NCBI RefSeq assembly: GCF_004345025.1
Contig: NZ_CP037745.1
Span: forward strand, 1,922,001 to 1,986,000
Reading direction: 5' to 3'
Length of the DNA: 64,000 nt
Source of the DNA: Rheinheimera sp. D18
GTDB taxonomy: Bacteria > Pseudomonadota > Gammaproteobacteria > Enterobacterales > Alteromonadaceae
A program made the position numbers and the translations under genes. Shown piece by piece: positions 18,710-28,500 of the stretch. The notes below the pieces were generated by a model that searched no databases, was not told the origin of the DNA, and saw only the letters and a program-made list of their open reading frames with translations. Numbering within the stretch: the first letter of the stretch is position 1; each line of letters starts with the position of its first letter.

Positions 18710-19510
18710 TTAGCCATCAGTGCCTAAAATAATATGCGAGGCTTTAATCAGCGCCAGCATCTTATCGCCAACTTTAACCGCCAATGTTTCTGCGCTTTGA
18801 TTAGTAATAATGGCGGCCAAAACATTGCCGCCGCTAAGCTCAAGCACAACTTCGGTATTAACTGCACCAGGAACAATACGGCTTACCTTGCCAACAAACT
18901 GATTGCGTGCAGACGTTTTAATACTTTCGCTGCCTGAGGCCAAAATTACCCAACTTGATTTAATTAAGGCATAGGCTTTGCTGCCTACGGCTAAGCCCAA
19001 CCGCTCGACACTGTCTTTGGTGATCACAGCACACAAGGTATCACCACCTGAAAGCTGTAAAGTAACTTCAGAATTTACCGCACCATCAATTAAGTTGGTC
19101 ACTTCACCATACAAGGTATTACGGGCGCTAGTTTTCATATTAAACCTTTTAAAAATATTATAAGTGTCAGATAGTTCTGACTGGTTAAGCTGTGCCATAA
19201 ACTGTTGCTGGGCTTTTGCAATAACAGAAAAACGTTTTAGTAGTTGCTGACCAGCAGTGCTTAGCTCTGCGCCACCGCCACCCGAGCCGCCTTGGCGCAA
19301 AAGTACCAATGGCGTATCGCTAAGGTTATTTATTGCGTCAATTGCGTCCCACGCGCCCTTATAGGTCATGCCAATGGCCTTAGCTGCAGCGGCAATGCTA
19401 CCGGTTTTGGCTACTGCATCAAGAAGCGCTAAACGCCGAGTAGAAATGTCGCCATCGCTTGAGGTGTAGCTTAGCGGTGCAACAAAATTGCCGGTGAGGG
19501 TATCGCTCAA
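18710..19510 (-). CDS. modE: Molybdate-responsive transcription regulator ModE
   Basis: ModE binds molybdate and then represses modABC and tunes Moco and molybdoenzyme genes. The 266-residue protein has the LysR-like winged helix (RLALLDAVAKTGSIAAAAKAIGMTYKGAWDAIDAINNL, about 27-64) and the RQGGSGGGGAELS wing. Two molybdate-binding MOP domains follow, each starting TSARN (about 125-195 and 200-266). It is the last gene of narL-moeA-modE, 39 bases after moeA. Two candidate operators are visible, at 8475 and 18521. Confidence 0.95.
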   Translation of the reverse strand: MSDTLTGNFVAPLSYTSSDGDISTRRLALLDAVAKTGSIAAAAKAIGMTYKGAWDAIDAINNLSDTPLVLLRQGGSGGGGAELSTAGQQLLKRFSVIAKAQQQFMAQLNQSELSDTYNIFKRFNMKTSARNTLYGEVTNLIDGAVNSEVTLQLSGGDTLCAVITKDSVERLGLAVGSKAYALIKSSWVILASGSESIKTSARNQFVGKVSRIVPGAVNTEVVLELSGGNVLAAIITNQSAETLAVKVGDKMLALIKASHIILGTDG

Positions 19511-19549
19511 GTGGGGCTCCTAATTAACAACAGCTTTACTCAAGGCCGC

Positions 19550-20794
19550 TTAGCGCAGCATGCTAGTGAAAAGTAAAATACTCACCATTTCAGCAGCCGG
19601 TAAACTTGCGCTGTCGCGTTCTAATACAATGTAACAATTAGCATTAGCGATTGAACTTAACATGCCAGAACTTTGTGCACCTAAGGTTTTCACTTTTAAG
19701 CCATGCTCATCTTGCCAATACCAACCACGTTGGTAATCGGCCCGTCCCGGCTGCTTTTTCAGGCTTACTGCACACTCGGCCTGTAACTTCGCTGAAGTAA
19801 AATTTTGCGCTTCACCAGCGAGCTTACGCAACACAGGCTGCACTAATTGCTCTAGTGTTACTACCGCTGCAACAGGGTTGCCTGGCAAACCAAAAAACCA
19901 GCAGTTATTAAGCTTACCAAACGCAAAAGGTTTGCCCGGCTTAATAGCCACTTGCCAAAAATTAATTGCACCTAATTTATTTAACGTTTGTCGCGTATAG
20001 TCGGCATCGCCAACTGATACGCCTGCGCTGGTAATAAGCACATCGGCTTGGTGCATAGCTTGGCTAAATGCGTGTTCAATTAATGCAGGGTCATCGGCTA
20101 GTAAACCTAAATCTACTAGCTCAACATCTAAGCGTTGCAACATTGCCGCCATAACATAACGGTTACTATCGTAAATATGGCCATCAGGTAGCGGCTGCCC
20201 TGGTGCTACCAGTTCATCACCGGTAGAAAATATTGCCACCTTAAGCCGGCGCTTTACGTTAACCTTAGCAATACCTAAAGACGCCAGTAAGCCAATGTCA
20301 GCCGCGCGTAATCTATGCCCGGCATGAAATACACTTTGCCCTTGTTTAATATCTTCACCCGCGCGGCGCACATGTTCAGCTAGGTCGGGTAAGATCTGAC
20401 ACAAAATGTGCACACCGTCTGCCGTTTGTTCTAGCTGCACTTGTTCTTGCATAATAACGGTATCAAGCCCCTCAGGCATTACCGCGCCAGTAGTAATACG
20501 AACACAACATCCGTTAGGTACTGGCTGCGTAAACGCATGCCCAGCTAAAGCCGTACCAACAACTAACAACGGCTGCCCTGGCGTAACATCAGCCACCCGC
20601 AGCGCATAACCATCCATTGCCGCATTATCATAACCTGGCACATTAATGCCTGATAACACAGCGCTAGAGAGCACGCGATCCAACGCCTGATTTAGCACCA
20701 CCTCATCAGTCTGTGCTATCGGCGTAACCGCGGTTAACATCTGCTCAATGGCGTGTTCAACACTTAACATGGCATTGGCGGCAGGCTTAGACAT
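19550..20794 (-). CDS. moeA: Molybdopterin molybdenumtransferase MoeA
   Basis: MoeA inserts molybdate into adenylated molybdopterin. The 414-residue protein shows the family motifs GYDNAAMDGYALR (about 54-66), RITTGAVMPEG, RRAGEDIKQGQ, STGDEL, ITSAGVSVGDADYT and GLPGNPVAA. The start codon touches the narL stop (TAATG), so the gene is cotranscribed and probably translationally coupled with the nitrate response regulator. This is an unusual pairing. Confidence 0.95.
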   Translation of the reverse strand: MSKPAANAMLSVEHAIEQMLTAVTPIAQTDEVVLNQALDRVLSSAVLSGINVPGYDNAAMDGYALRVADVTPGQPLLVVGTALAGHAFTQPVPNGCCVRITTGAVMPEGLDTVIMQEQVQLEQTADGVHILCQILPDLAEHVRRAGEDIKQGQSVFHAGHRLRAADIGLLASLGIAKVNVKRRLKVAIFSTGDELVAPGQPLPDGHIYDSNRYVMAAMLQRLDVELVDLGLLADDPALIEHAFSQAMHQADVLITSAGVSVGDADYTRQTLNKLGAINFWQVAIKPGKPFAFGKLNNCWFFGLPGNPVAAVVTLEQLVQPVLRKLAGEAQNFTSAKLQAECAVSLKKQPGRADYQRGWYWQDEHGLKVKTLGAQSSGMLSSIANANCYIVLERDSASLPAAEMVSILLFTSMLR

Positions 20795-21447
20795 TAGGCT
20801 TTAACTCCCTGCTGGTTCACCATCCACACCGCAGCCTCTACTCGCGAGCGCAGCCCGAGCTTTTTCAGTAAGTGCTTAACATGCACCTTTACTGTGCCAT
20901 CAGAGATATTTAATTCGCGGGCAATCAGTTTGTTACTCATGCCTTTGGCAATAAAGCTTAAAATCTCATATTCGCGGTTGGTTAAGCTATTAAGCTCAGC
21001 CGATGCTTTAGGGGCTGGCCGGCGCAATGCGGTGGCTAATACTTGAGTTACCGCTTCGCTTAACACCATTTTACCGCTGAGGGCGCGCTGAATATGTTCA
21101 AGTAACACCTCAGGATCGGTATCTTTTAGTAAATACCCGTCGGCGCCGTTACTAATGGCATTGACGACGTCTTCATCGGCGTCAGAGACCGTTAACATTA
21201 CGATACGTGAGGTCACACCTTCATCACGCATTTTCTTTAGCGTAGCAATGCCATCCATACCCTGCATATTTAGGTCGAGAATAATTAAATCGGGGTCTAA
21301 CTCTACGGCAAGTTTTATTGCATCAGCACCATTACTCGCTTCGGCAACGACCTCTAAATCCTCCTCCAGCGCGAGTAGCTGTGTTAAACCTTTACGTAAT
21401 AACGGATGATCATCCACTAACATAATGCTGGATTTTTGTTCTAACAT
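20794..21447 (-). CDS. narL: Nitrate/nitrite response regulator NarL
   Basis: A 217-residue response regulator. The receiver domain has the acidic pair DD (residues 11-12), the phosphoacceptor Asp in LIILDLNMQGMDG (about 59) and the switch lysine in LLKDTD. The C-terminal LuxR-type helix-turn-helix reads LTNREYEILSFIAKGMSNKLIARELNISDGTVKVHVKHLLKKL. The closest pattern is NarL/NarP. Its partner NarX is encoded at 23474-25258, separated by an inverted narK. First gene of narL-moeA-modE; an FNR-like site lies about 70 bases upstream. Confidence 0.92.
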   Translation of the reverse strand: MLEQKSSIMLVDDHPLLRKGLTQLLALEEDLEVVAEASNGADAIKLAVELDPDLIILDLNMQGMDGIATLKKMRDEGVTSRIVMLTVSDADEDVVNAISNGADGYLLKDTDPEVLLEHIQRALSGKMVLSEAVTQVLATALRRPAPKASAELNSLTNREYEILSFIAKGMSNKLIARELNISDGTVKVHVKHLLKKLGLRSRVEAAVWMVNQQGVKA

Positions 21448-21511
21448 GTTTTACTCCAAGACTAAACAGCGCATACCCTTGCTATTAGCTTACAATACCT
21501 AGTGTGAAACT

Positions 21512-21525
21512 TTGATATAAATCAG
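21512..21525 (-). promoter_or_regulatory. FNR-like box upstream of narL
   Basis: TTGAT-ATAA-ATCAG matches the FNR consensus TTGAT-N4-ATCAA at 9 of 10 positions. It is centred about 71 bases from the narL start, where a -41.5 placement would put the transcript start about 30 bases before narL, and about 250 bases from narK. Control of narL-moeA-modE is therefore more likely than of narK. An FNR gene is not in this window. Confidence 0.55.
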
Positions 21526-21639
21526 GTAATAGGCTTGTTATTTTTTTACTGCATCCGAATACATTGCACATTGTCTGTTTATTTTAAACAGCATAGTTAA
21601 TTGTTTTATATGACTTTAAAGATGAAAACCGCTTAAGAG

Positions 21640-21655
21640 TACTCACTTTTAGGTA
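21640..21655 (+). promoter_or_regulatory. NarL-like 7-2-7 site upstream of narK
   Basis: TACTCACTTTTAGGTA is a 7-2-7 inverted pair related to the NarL consensus. It overlaps a direct repeat of GTACTCAC (21639-21646 and 21653-21660). Its core TTTTAGGTA also occurs in the site upstream of narG at 25447-25462. It lies about 115 bases before the narK start. Confidence 0.45.
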
Positions 21656-21767
21656 CTCACAACTATCTAACTGGCTTAAACAGCTAACTCCGAAGATACA
21701 TTGTGACACTGGCCGCTGCGCTGCATAGTTTGGCTAATTAATTTAGTCATCCTAACCGGAGTTAATT

Positions 21768-23384
21768 ATGTCAGACCTAAAAAAATGGCAACCAGAAGAC
21801 GAAAGCTTCTGGCAAAGCCAAGGCAAGCGCATCGCAAGCCGAAACTTATGGATCTCAATACCCAGCTTACTCTGTGGCTTTGGTGTTTGGATGCTATGGA
21901 GCATTTTAACTGTACAAATGCTTAACGTTGGTTACCCGTTTAGTACCGCTGAGTTGTTTACTCTAACCGCTATTGCCGGTTTTACTGGTGCGACCTTACG
22001 CATACCCTCAAGCTTTTTTGTCCGGTTATGCGGTGGCCGATACACACTATTTCTTACCACCACCTTATTACTCGTGCCTGCAGTAGGCACCGCGCTGGCG
22101 CTAAAAAGCATTGATACGCCGTTGTGGGTGTTTCAAATAATGGCCTTATTAGCCGGTATTGGTGGCGGTAACTTTGCCTCATCAATGTCAAACATCAGCT
22201 TCTTTTATCCGAAAAAACAACAAGGTTTAGCCCTAGGTTTAAATGCGGGCTTAGGAAACTTTGGCGTAACCACGGTGCAGATTTTAGTGCCTATTTTTAT
22301 GTCTTACGGCGTATTTACATTTTTAGGTGGCGGCGAGCCAATGGAACTGCTTAAGCCAAGCGGCACAGTAACAGGTACTATTCCTGCAGGTACAAGCACG
22401 TGGATCCAGAACGCGGGCTTTGCTTGGTTAATTACTTTAGTACCGTTGGCTTTTGTACTTTGGTTTGGTACGAATAATATTCACACTGAAGAAGTTACGC
22501 CCAAATTACCGAAAGCTTTTACCGCCTTTGGTATTATTTTAGCCATGCTAAGCATTGGTTTTTTAACTTCTATTATCGGTTTGTGGCTAATTTTGCCTGC
22601 TTCAGAAAACGGTTCAGGCTTTGGTATTCCGAAAGAAATTGTGCTGCTGTTAGTGTTATTCGGCACAGTCATGTTATTAAAGCTGTTACCCGGCACAATC
22701 CGCAGTAGCCTTGAACGTCAATACCGCATTTTTAACAATAAACATACGTGGGTTATGAGCATCATGTATGTGATGACCTTCGGTTCTTTTATTGGTTTTT
22801 CCGCTGCATTTCCGTTAGCCATTAAGGTTATCTTTGGTTACAGCCATATTATGGTTGACGGTGTAATGACTCACAATACCACTAACCCGAATGGGCCAAG
22901 TGCATTAACTTACGCCTGGATAGCGCCCTTTATTGGCGCACTTATTCGCCCCGTCGGTGGTTGGGTTGCCGATAAAGTAGGTGGTGCCTTGGTAACACAA
23001 ATTTGTGCCGTTATTATGATTATTTGCGCACTAGCAGCAGGCCACTATATGCAGTTAGCCTATCAGTCAGCCACGCCTGAGCAATACTTTGTGCCGTTTT
23101 TCTTAATCTTTTTAGGCTTGTTTGCTGCCAGTGGCATTGGTAATGGCTCAACCTTTAGAACTATTGCCCTAGTATTCCCCAAAGAGCAAGCCGGCCCAGT
23201 ATTAGGTTGGACTTCAGCAGTGGCCGCGTACGGTGCGTTTTATATTCCACAAGTATTAGGTGAGCAAATTAAAGCCACTACACCAGAGTATGCGATGATT
23301 GGTTTTGCGATATTTTATAGCCTCTGTTTGCTAGTTAACTGGTTCTTTTACTTGCGTAAAAACGGTGAGTTTTATAATCCGTAA
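21768..23384 (+). CDS. narK: Nitrate/nitrite transporter NarK
   Basis: A 538-residue MFS transporter for nitrate import and/or nitrite export. Nitrate signature segments are visible: GIGGGNFASSMSNISFFYPKK and, in the second half, GLFAASGIGNGSTFRTIALVFPKE. The opening KKWQPEDESFWQSQGKRIASRNLW is typical of proteobacterial NarK/NarK2. It is transcribed alone between divergent narL and convergent narX and ends at a strong terminator. It supplies NarGHI with nitrate and removes toxic nitrite. Confidence 0.95.
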   Translation: MSDLKKWQPEDESFWQSQGKRIASRNLWISIPSLLCGFGVWMLWSILTVQMLNVGYPFSTAELFTLTAIAGFTGATLRIPSSFFVRLCGGRYTLFLTTTLLLVPAVGTALALKSIDTPLWVFQIMALLAGIGGGNFASSMSNISFFYPKKQQGLALGLNAGLGNFGVTTVQILVPIFMSYGVFTFLGGGEPMELLKPSGTVTGTIPAGTSTWIQNAGFAWLITLVPLAFVLWFGTNNIHTEEVTPKLPKAFTAFGIILAMLSIGFLTSIIGLWLILPASENGSGFGIPKEIVLLLVLFGTVMLLKLLPGTIRSSLERQYRIFNNKHTWVMSIMYVMTFGSFIGFSAAFPLAIKVIFGYSHIMVDGVMTHNTTNPNGPSALTYAWIAPFIGALIRPVGGWVADKVGGALVTQICAVIMIICALAAGHYMQLAYQSATPEQYFVPFFLIFLGLFAASGIGNGSTFRTIALVFPKEQAGPVLGWTSAVAAYGAFYIPQVLGEQIKATTPEYAMIGFAIFYSLCLLVNWFFYLRKNGEFYNP

Positions 23385-23412
23385 CGGCTAACTGCAGCGC
23401 TATAATATAAAA

Positions 23413-23442
23413 CACAACGGAGGCTAATGCCTCCGTTGTTTT
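23413..23442. terminator. Rho-independent terminator between narK and narX
   Basis: ACAACGGAGG-ctaatg-CCTCCGTTGT followed by TTTG. A ten-base perfect stem between the convergent ends of narK and narX. It can serve narK directly and perhaps narX from the other side. Confidence 0.85.
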
Positions 23443-23473
23443 GTCACCGTTTCATGGTTTTAATATTGCTAAT

Positions 23474-25258
23474 TTATGCGGTTTTTTCTTGCTGTAGGTA
23501 TTCTGGCGTAAAGTAAAAATATACGCCGGTGCCGCCTTCCTCGCGCCGTTTAATGTCGATACTGCCGCCTAAGTGCTTGCTACGCTCTTGCATAATAGCC
23601 AAGCCATAATGGTTTAGTTTTTCTGCTGCCTCGGGAATACCCACGCCGTTATCTTCAATAGCTAATGCCACCATCTTGTCGTCTTGCTGATACAGTTTAA
23701 TCAGTATTTCGTTACCCGAGCTATGGTGCACCGCGTTTTGACTGGCTTCGCGGATAATTTGTAGCAAGTGAATTTCTTCATGTGGCGTTAGCGGTATATT
23801 TAACAGTTGATAATCTAATTGAATATGCATTTTTGACTGCTCAGTAAGCTGCGTTACCGTAGTTTGCAATGCACTTAATAAACCGGAGCCATCTACTTTT
23901 AGTCTAAAAGTGGTTAATAGTTCTCGTAGTTGTCGATAGGCTGCATCTAAACCTTGCTTTAACTCGGCTGACACATCGTTAATCGTCAATTTATCTTCTT
24001 TTTGTATCGCTTTATTTAACCGTGTTACCTGTATTTTTAAGTAAGATAAAGCTTGCGCTAACGAGTCATGTAATTCACGCGCTATTACTGTGCGTTCCTG
24101 CATTAAGGCAAAGCGCCGTACTTGCTCTTCTTCCGATTTCAAACTCAGTGCCAATGCCAGCTGATCAGCAACTGAAGACAACATACGATGTTGCCAAGGC
24201 TCTAGGCTATTGCCCGCCGCAACGCGTGCCACCAACACACCATAGCGTTTACGTTCACGCTGCAGTACAAAATGATAATCGCTGCTATGACAATTCTCGG
24301 TTATCGCGCCAGTTAAACAATCATTACAGTTAGTTTTGGCACAGGCTTCATCGTCAGTGTCATCTGCTAATACCTGCATATAAGGCTTATTACCTTCCTC
24401 AGTAAACAAGCACAGCTCTAAATCAGCTATTTTAACTACCGTTTTTAATTCCGTAATAATATGTTGAAAATCAGTACTGTCTGGTGCGTGTTCACTGATG
24501 CGTTGCGAGGTGTTATACAAAAAGCGTAATTTTGTATTGGTATGCTGCAGTACTTCGGTTTGCTCTTCTACCCGCTTTTCTAAATTGCCGTACATATAGG
24601 CAATAGAATCGTTCATTTTATTAAAACTATGTGCCAAAGCGCCCAGTTCATCGTTATTTTCTACGGTAATACGATGGGTAAAGTCGCCCATTGCAACCTG
24701 CCTAGCACCTTTGGTTAATTGCGCTAACGGCTCTTGCACCATGACTTTTAACCAGTAAATAACGATTGCCGACAGTAAAACAGTTACCAATAATGCGGCT
24801 AGCTGTAAGGTACGAAAACTACGTATTTTTTGTTCCGCATCGTGCTGAATGTCACTAACCAGTATCTCTAATAACTCTAGCTGACGCTGCAACGCGGGCT
24901 CTATTAGCGCAACATCTATTGGCTGGCGTAATAAAGGCTCGCTTTTTAACCAATGCTGATGAGCAAGTTCAAACTGGCGCATTACCGATTCATTATGCAA
25001 AAACCGATTAAACACCGGGTTTTTCCAACTTGCCGTGTAGTGTTGCTGTGCTTTTTCTAGCTCTATCGGATCATCTTGCGCGGCTAGCCAAGCTAAGCGA
25101 TAACTCTGCATTCGCAGTGAACCAGCAACATTAACCGCATAAGCATCGCTGTCGGTGCGTTCAGATAACCAATACGACACTAATAAAATACCAATGGCTA
25201 ATGACACAATAAATGCTAAGGCAATATTAATCCGAGTAACGATAGAAAAAGGTCGCAT
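23474..25258 (-). CDS. narX: Nitrate/nitrite sensor histidine kinase NarX
   Basis: A 594-residue membrane kinase. A membrane helix at about 13-30 leads into a periplasmic nitrate-sensing helix bundle with the P-box AGSLRMQSYRLA (about 45-56). A second membrane helix (about 150-172), HAMP, a cysteine-rich central module (CAKTNCNDC...ENC) and the HisKA_3 site ARELHDSLAQALSYLK follow, with an HATPase ending near residue 590. It phosphorylates NarL in response to nitrate. It is divergent from narG, so both promoters share the 340-base gap. Confidence 0.93.
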   Translation of the reverse strand: MRPFSIVTRINIALAFIVSLAIGILLVSYWLSERTDSDAYAVNVAGSLRMQSYRLAWLAAQDDPIELEKAQQHYTASWKNPVFNRFLHNESVMRQFELAHQHWLKSEPLLRQPIDVALIEPALQRQLELLEILVSDIQHDAEQKIRSFRTLQLAALLVTVLLSAIVIYWLKVMVQEPLAQLTKGARQVAMGDFTHRITVENNDELGALAHSFNKMNDSIAYMYGNLEKRVEEQTEVLQHTNTKLRFLYNTSQRISEHAPDSTDFQHIITELKTVVKIADLELCLFTEEGNKPYMQVLADDTDDEACAKTNCNDCLTGAITENCHSSDYHFVLQRERKRYGVLVARVAAGNSLEPWQHRMLSSVADQLALALSLKSEEEQVRRFALMQERTVIARELHDSLAQALSYLKIQVTRLNKAIQKEDKLTINDVSAELKQGLDAAYRQLRELLTTFRLKVDGSGLLSALQTTVTQLTEQSKMHIQLDYQLLNIPLTPHEEIHLLQIIREASQNAVHHSSGNEILIKLYQQDDKMVALAIEDNGVGIPEAAEKLNHYGLAIMQERSKHLGGSIDIKRREEGGTGVYFYFTPEYLQQEKTA

Positions 25259-25349
25259 AGCTGCTCCATTACTATAAACGCTGTAAGCATACCCGCTTAT
25301 GTTACAGATAGCAGGTCAAACCACAGAAATTCTATGTTGCAACCTTAGC

Positions 25350-25549
25350 TACCCCTTTTTATCTAGCCTAACAATCAAGCGCCACACTGCCTACCCACTG
25401 TGGGTAGATGGGCCATGCCAAGCCCGCTTTTGCGCCAATTCCGCCCTACCACCTTTTAGGTATTTTCTTTTTATTTCAATCATTTGGCGCTGTGGCGAGG
25501 TTGATCCAAATCAAGCATTATTATGCAGTAATTTCTATAGTGTATAAAT
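25350..25549 (+). promoter_or_regulatory. narGHJI control region: FNR box and NarL-like heptamers
   Basis: A perfect FNR box, TTGAT-CCAA-ATCAA, lies at 25501-25514. If centred at -41.5 the transcript starts near 25549, with TATAGT (25536-25541) as the -10 element. Upstream are a NarL heptamer TACCCCT (25350-25356) and a perfect inverted repeat CTACCCACTGTGGGTAG (25391-25407). A 7-2-7 pair TACCACCTTTTAGGTA follows at 25447-25462. The layout predicts anaerobic activation by FNR and nitrate activation by NarL. The rest of the gap to narX shows no gene. Confidence 0.75.
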
Positions 25550-25597
25550 CTAAAAGCAAAACCGTCTGTTCATGCAAGAAAAGACCAGGAGTTAACC

Positions 25598-28500
25598 ATG
25601 AGTCACCTTCTCGACAAATTGCGTTTTTTTAAAACTCGCAAAGAACCGTTCGCCGACGGCCACGGTGTTACAACTAATGAAGATAGAACCTGGGAGCAAG
25701 GCTATCGCCAACGCTGGCAGCATGACAAAGTTGTACGCTCAACCCACGGTGTTAACTGTACTGGCTCATGTAGCTGGAAAATTTATGTTAAAGACGGCTT
25801 AGTAACCTGGGAAATGCAACAAACCGATTACCCGCGCACTCGCCCTGATTTACCTAACCATGAACCGCGTGGCTGCCCACGTGGTGCTAGCTACTCTTGG
25901 TATATCTACAGTGCCAACCGCTTAAAATATCCTAAAATGCGTAAGCAATTAATGAAGCTATGGCGCGAAGCTAAAGCCGTACATAGCGACCCAGTAGCAG
26001 CGTGGGCGTCTATTGTTACTGATCCGGTAAAAGCTAAAAGCTATAAAGAGCGCCGTGGTTTAGGTGGTTTTGTTCGCGCTAGCTGGGATGAAGTAAACGA
26101 GCTAATTGCTGCATCAAACGTATACACCACTAAAGAATATGGGCCAGACCGCGTATCAGGCTTCTCGCCTATTCCGGCTATGTCGATGGTGTCTTATGCC
26201 GCGGGTGCACGTTACTTATCCTTAATTGGTGGTAACTGTTTAAGCTTCTACGACTGGTATTGCGACTTACCACCGGCGTCACCACAGGTATGGGGCGAAC
26301 AAACTGACGTTCCTGAATCTGCCGACTGGTATAACTCAAATTATATTATTGTTTGGGGCTCTAACGTGCCGCAAACCCGTACACCTGATGCGCACTTTTT
26401 AACGGAAGTACGTTACAAGGGTACAAAAACCTGCGTTATTACACCAGATTACTCTGAAGCATCAAAATTTGGTGATACCTGGTTAGCGCCGCGCCAAGGT
26501 ACAGATGCCGCCTTAGCGATGGCATTTGGTCACGTTATTTTAACTGAATTCCACGTTAAAAACCCAAGCACCTATTTTACTGACTACATACGGCGTTATA
26601 CCGATATGCCGATGTTAGTTATGTTAGAGGAGAACGACGGCCGTTTAACCCAAGGTCGCTTCTTGCGCGCTGCCGACTTAGTTGACAACTTGGGTGAAGA
26701 AAACAACCCAGATTGGAAAACCATTGGTTTAAATAAAGATGGCCGCTTAACTAGCCCGAACGGTGCTATTGGTTATCGTTGGGGCCAAAAAGGTAAGTGG
26801 AACTTACAACAAGAAGATAAAGATGGCGACGTAGAATTACACTTATCGTTAAAAGATAACTGTGATGAATTTGCCGATGTTGGCTTCCCATATTTTGGTG
26901 GCGCACCACACGAATATAAATATTTCCAACATACCGCACACAACGATGTGCAAATGCGGAAAATTCCGGCTAAACGCGTACAGTTAGCCGATGGCACTAG
27001 TGCCTTGGTTGCTACTGTTTATGACCTAATGCTCGCGCATTACGGTGTCGATAACGGTGTTAATGACCCTAATCGCGCCACTAGCTACTTAGATGACATT
27101 CCTAATACACCAGGTTGGCAAGAAGCTATTACAGGCGTTAAACCTGAAGACGTTATTCGTATTGCCACCGAGTTTGGTCGTAATGCCGATAAAACCCGTG
27201 GTCGCTCTATGGTGATAGTAGGTGCTGGTTTAAACCACTGGTATCACATGGACATGAACTACCGTGGCATCATTAATATGCTAATGATGTGTGGTTGTAT
27301 TGGTCAAAGTGGCGGCGGTTGGGCTCACTACGTTGGCCAAGAAAAACTACGCCCGCAAACCGGCTGGACGCCACTGGCCTTTGGTCTTGATTGGCAGCGG
27401 CCACCGCGTCATATGAACGGCACATCCTTTTTCTATAACCATTCAAGCCAATGGCGTTATGAAAAACTGAATATGACAGAAATCATTTCACCTTTAGCTA
27501 ATAAAGAGAAATGGTCTGGCAGTATTATTGACTATAACGCCCGCGCCGAGCGCATGGGTTGGTTGCCGTCTGCACCACAGTTAGGCACTAATCCATTAAA
27601 GTTAGCTGCAGAAGCTAAAGCTGCAGGTGTTGAAGTTAAAGACTATGTGTTACAGCAATTAAAAGATCGCAAAATTAAATTTGCTTGTGAAAACCCTGAA
27701 GATCCAAAAAACTTCCCACGCAATATGTTTGTTTGGCGCTCGAACTTATTAGGTTCATCAGGTAAAGGCCACGAATATATGCTTAAACACTTATTAGGCA
27801 CTAAACATGGCTTATTAGGTAAAGACTTAGGTGGCTTTGGTGGTAATAAACCACAAGACGTAGAATGGACCGAAGACGGTGCTGAAGGCAAAGTAGACTT
27901 ATGGGTAACGCTAGACTTCCGTATGTCAACCACCTGTTTATATTCTGATATCGTGTTACCTACTGCAACTTGGTATGAAAAAGACGATATGAACACCTCG
28001 GATATGCACCCGTTTATTCACCCATTAACTGCCGCTATCGACCCAGTGTGGGAAGCGCGTAGTGACTGGGAAATATTCAAAGGCATTGCCAAGGCATTTT
28101 CTAAAGCCAGTGTTGGCCATTTAGGCGTTGAAACTGACGTAGTTACCGTGCCAATGCACCATGACACACCAGCAGAACTAGCCCAACCTTATGGCGTTAA
28201 AGCCTGGTGGAAAGGCGAATGTGAAGCTATTCCTGGTTTAACCATGCCGCATATCAATACGGTTGAACGTGACTACCCGAATACTTATGCTCGTTTTACC
28301 TCCATTGGCCCATTACTAGAAAGTAAAGGTAACGGCGGTAAAGGTATTAGTTGGGATACAAAAGATGAAGTTAAGTTTTTACAGCAATTAAACCGCGTCC
28401 ACACCGACGAAGGTGTTAACAAAGGCATGGCAAAAATAGACACTGCTATCGATGCCTGCGAAATGATTTTATCTTTAGCACCAGAAACCAATGGTCAAGT

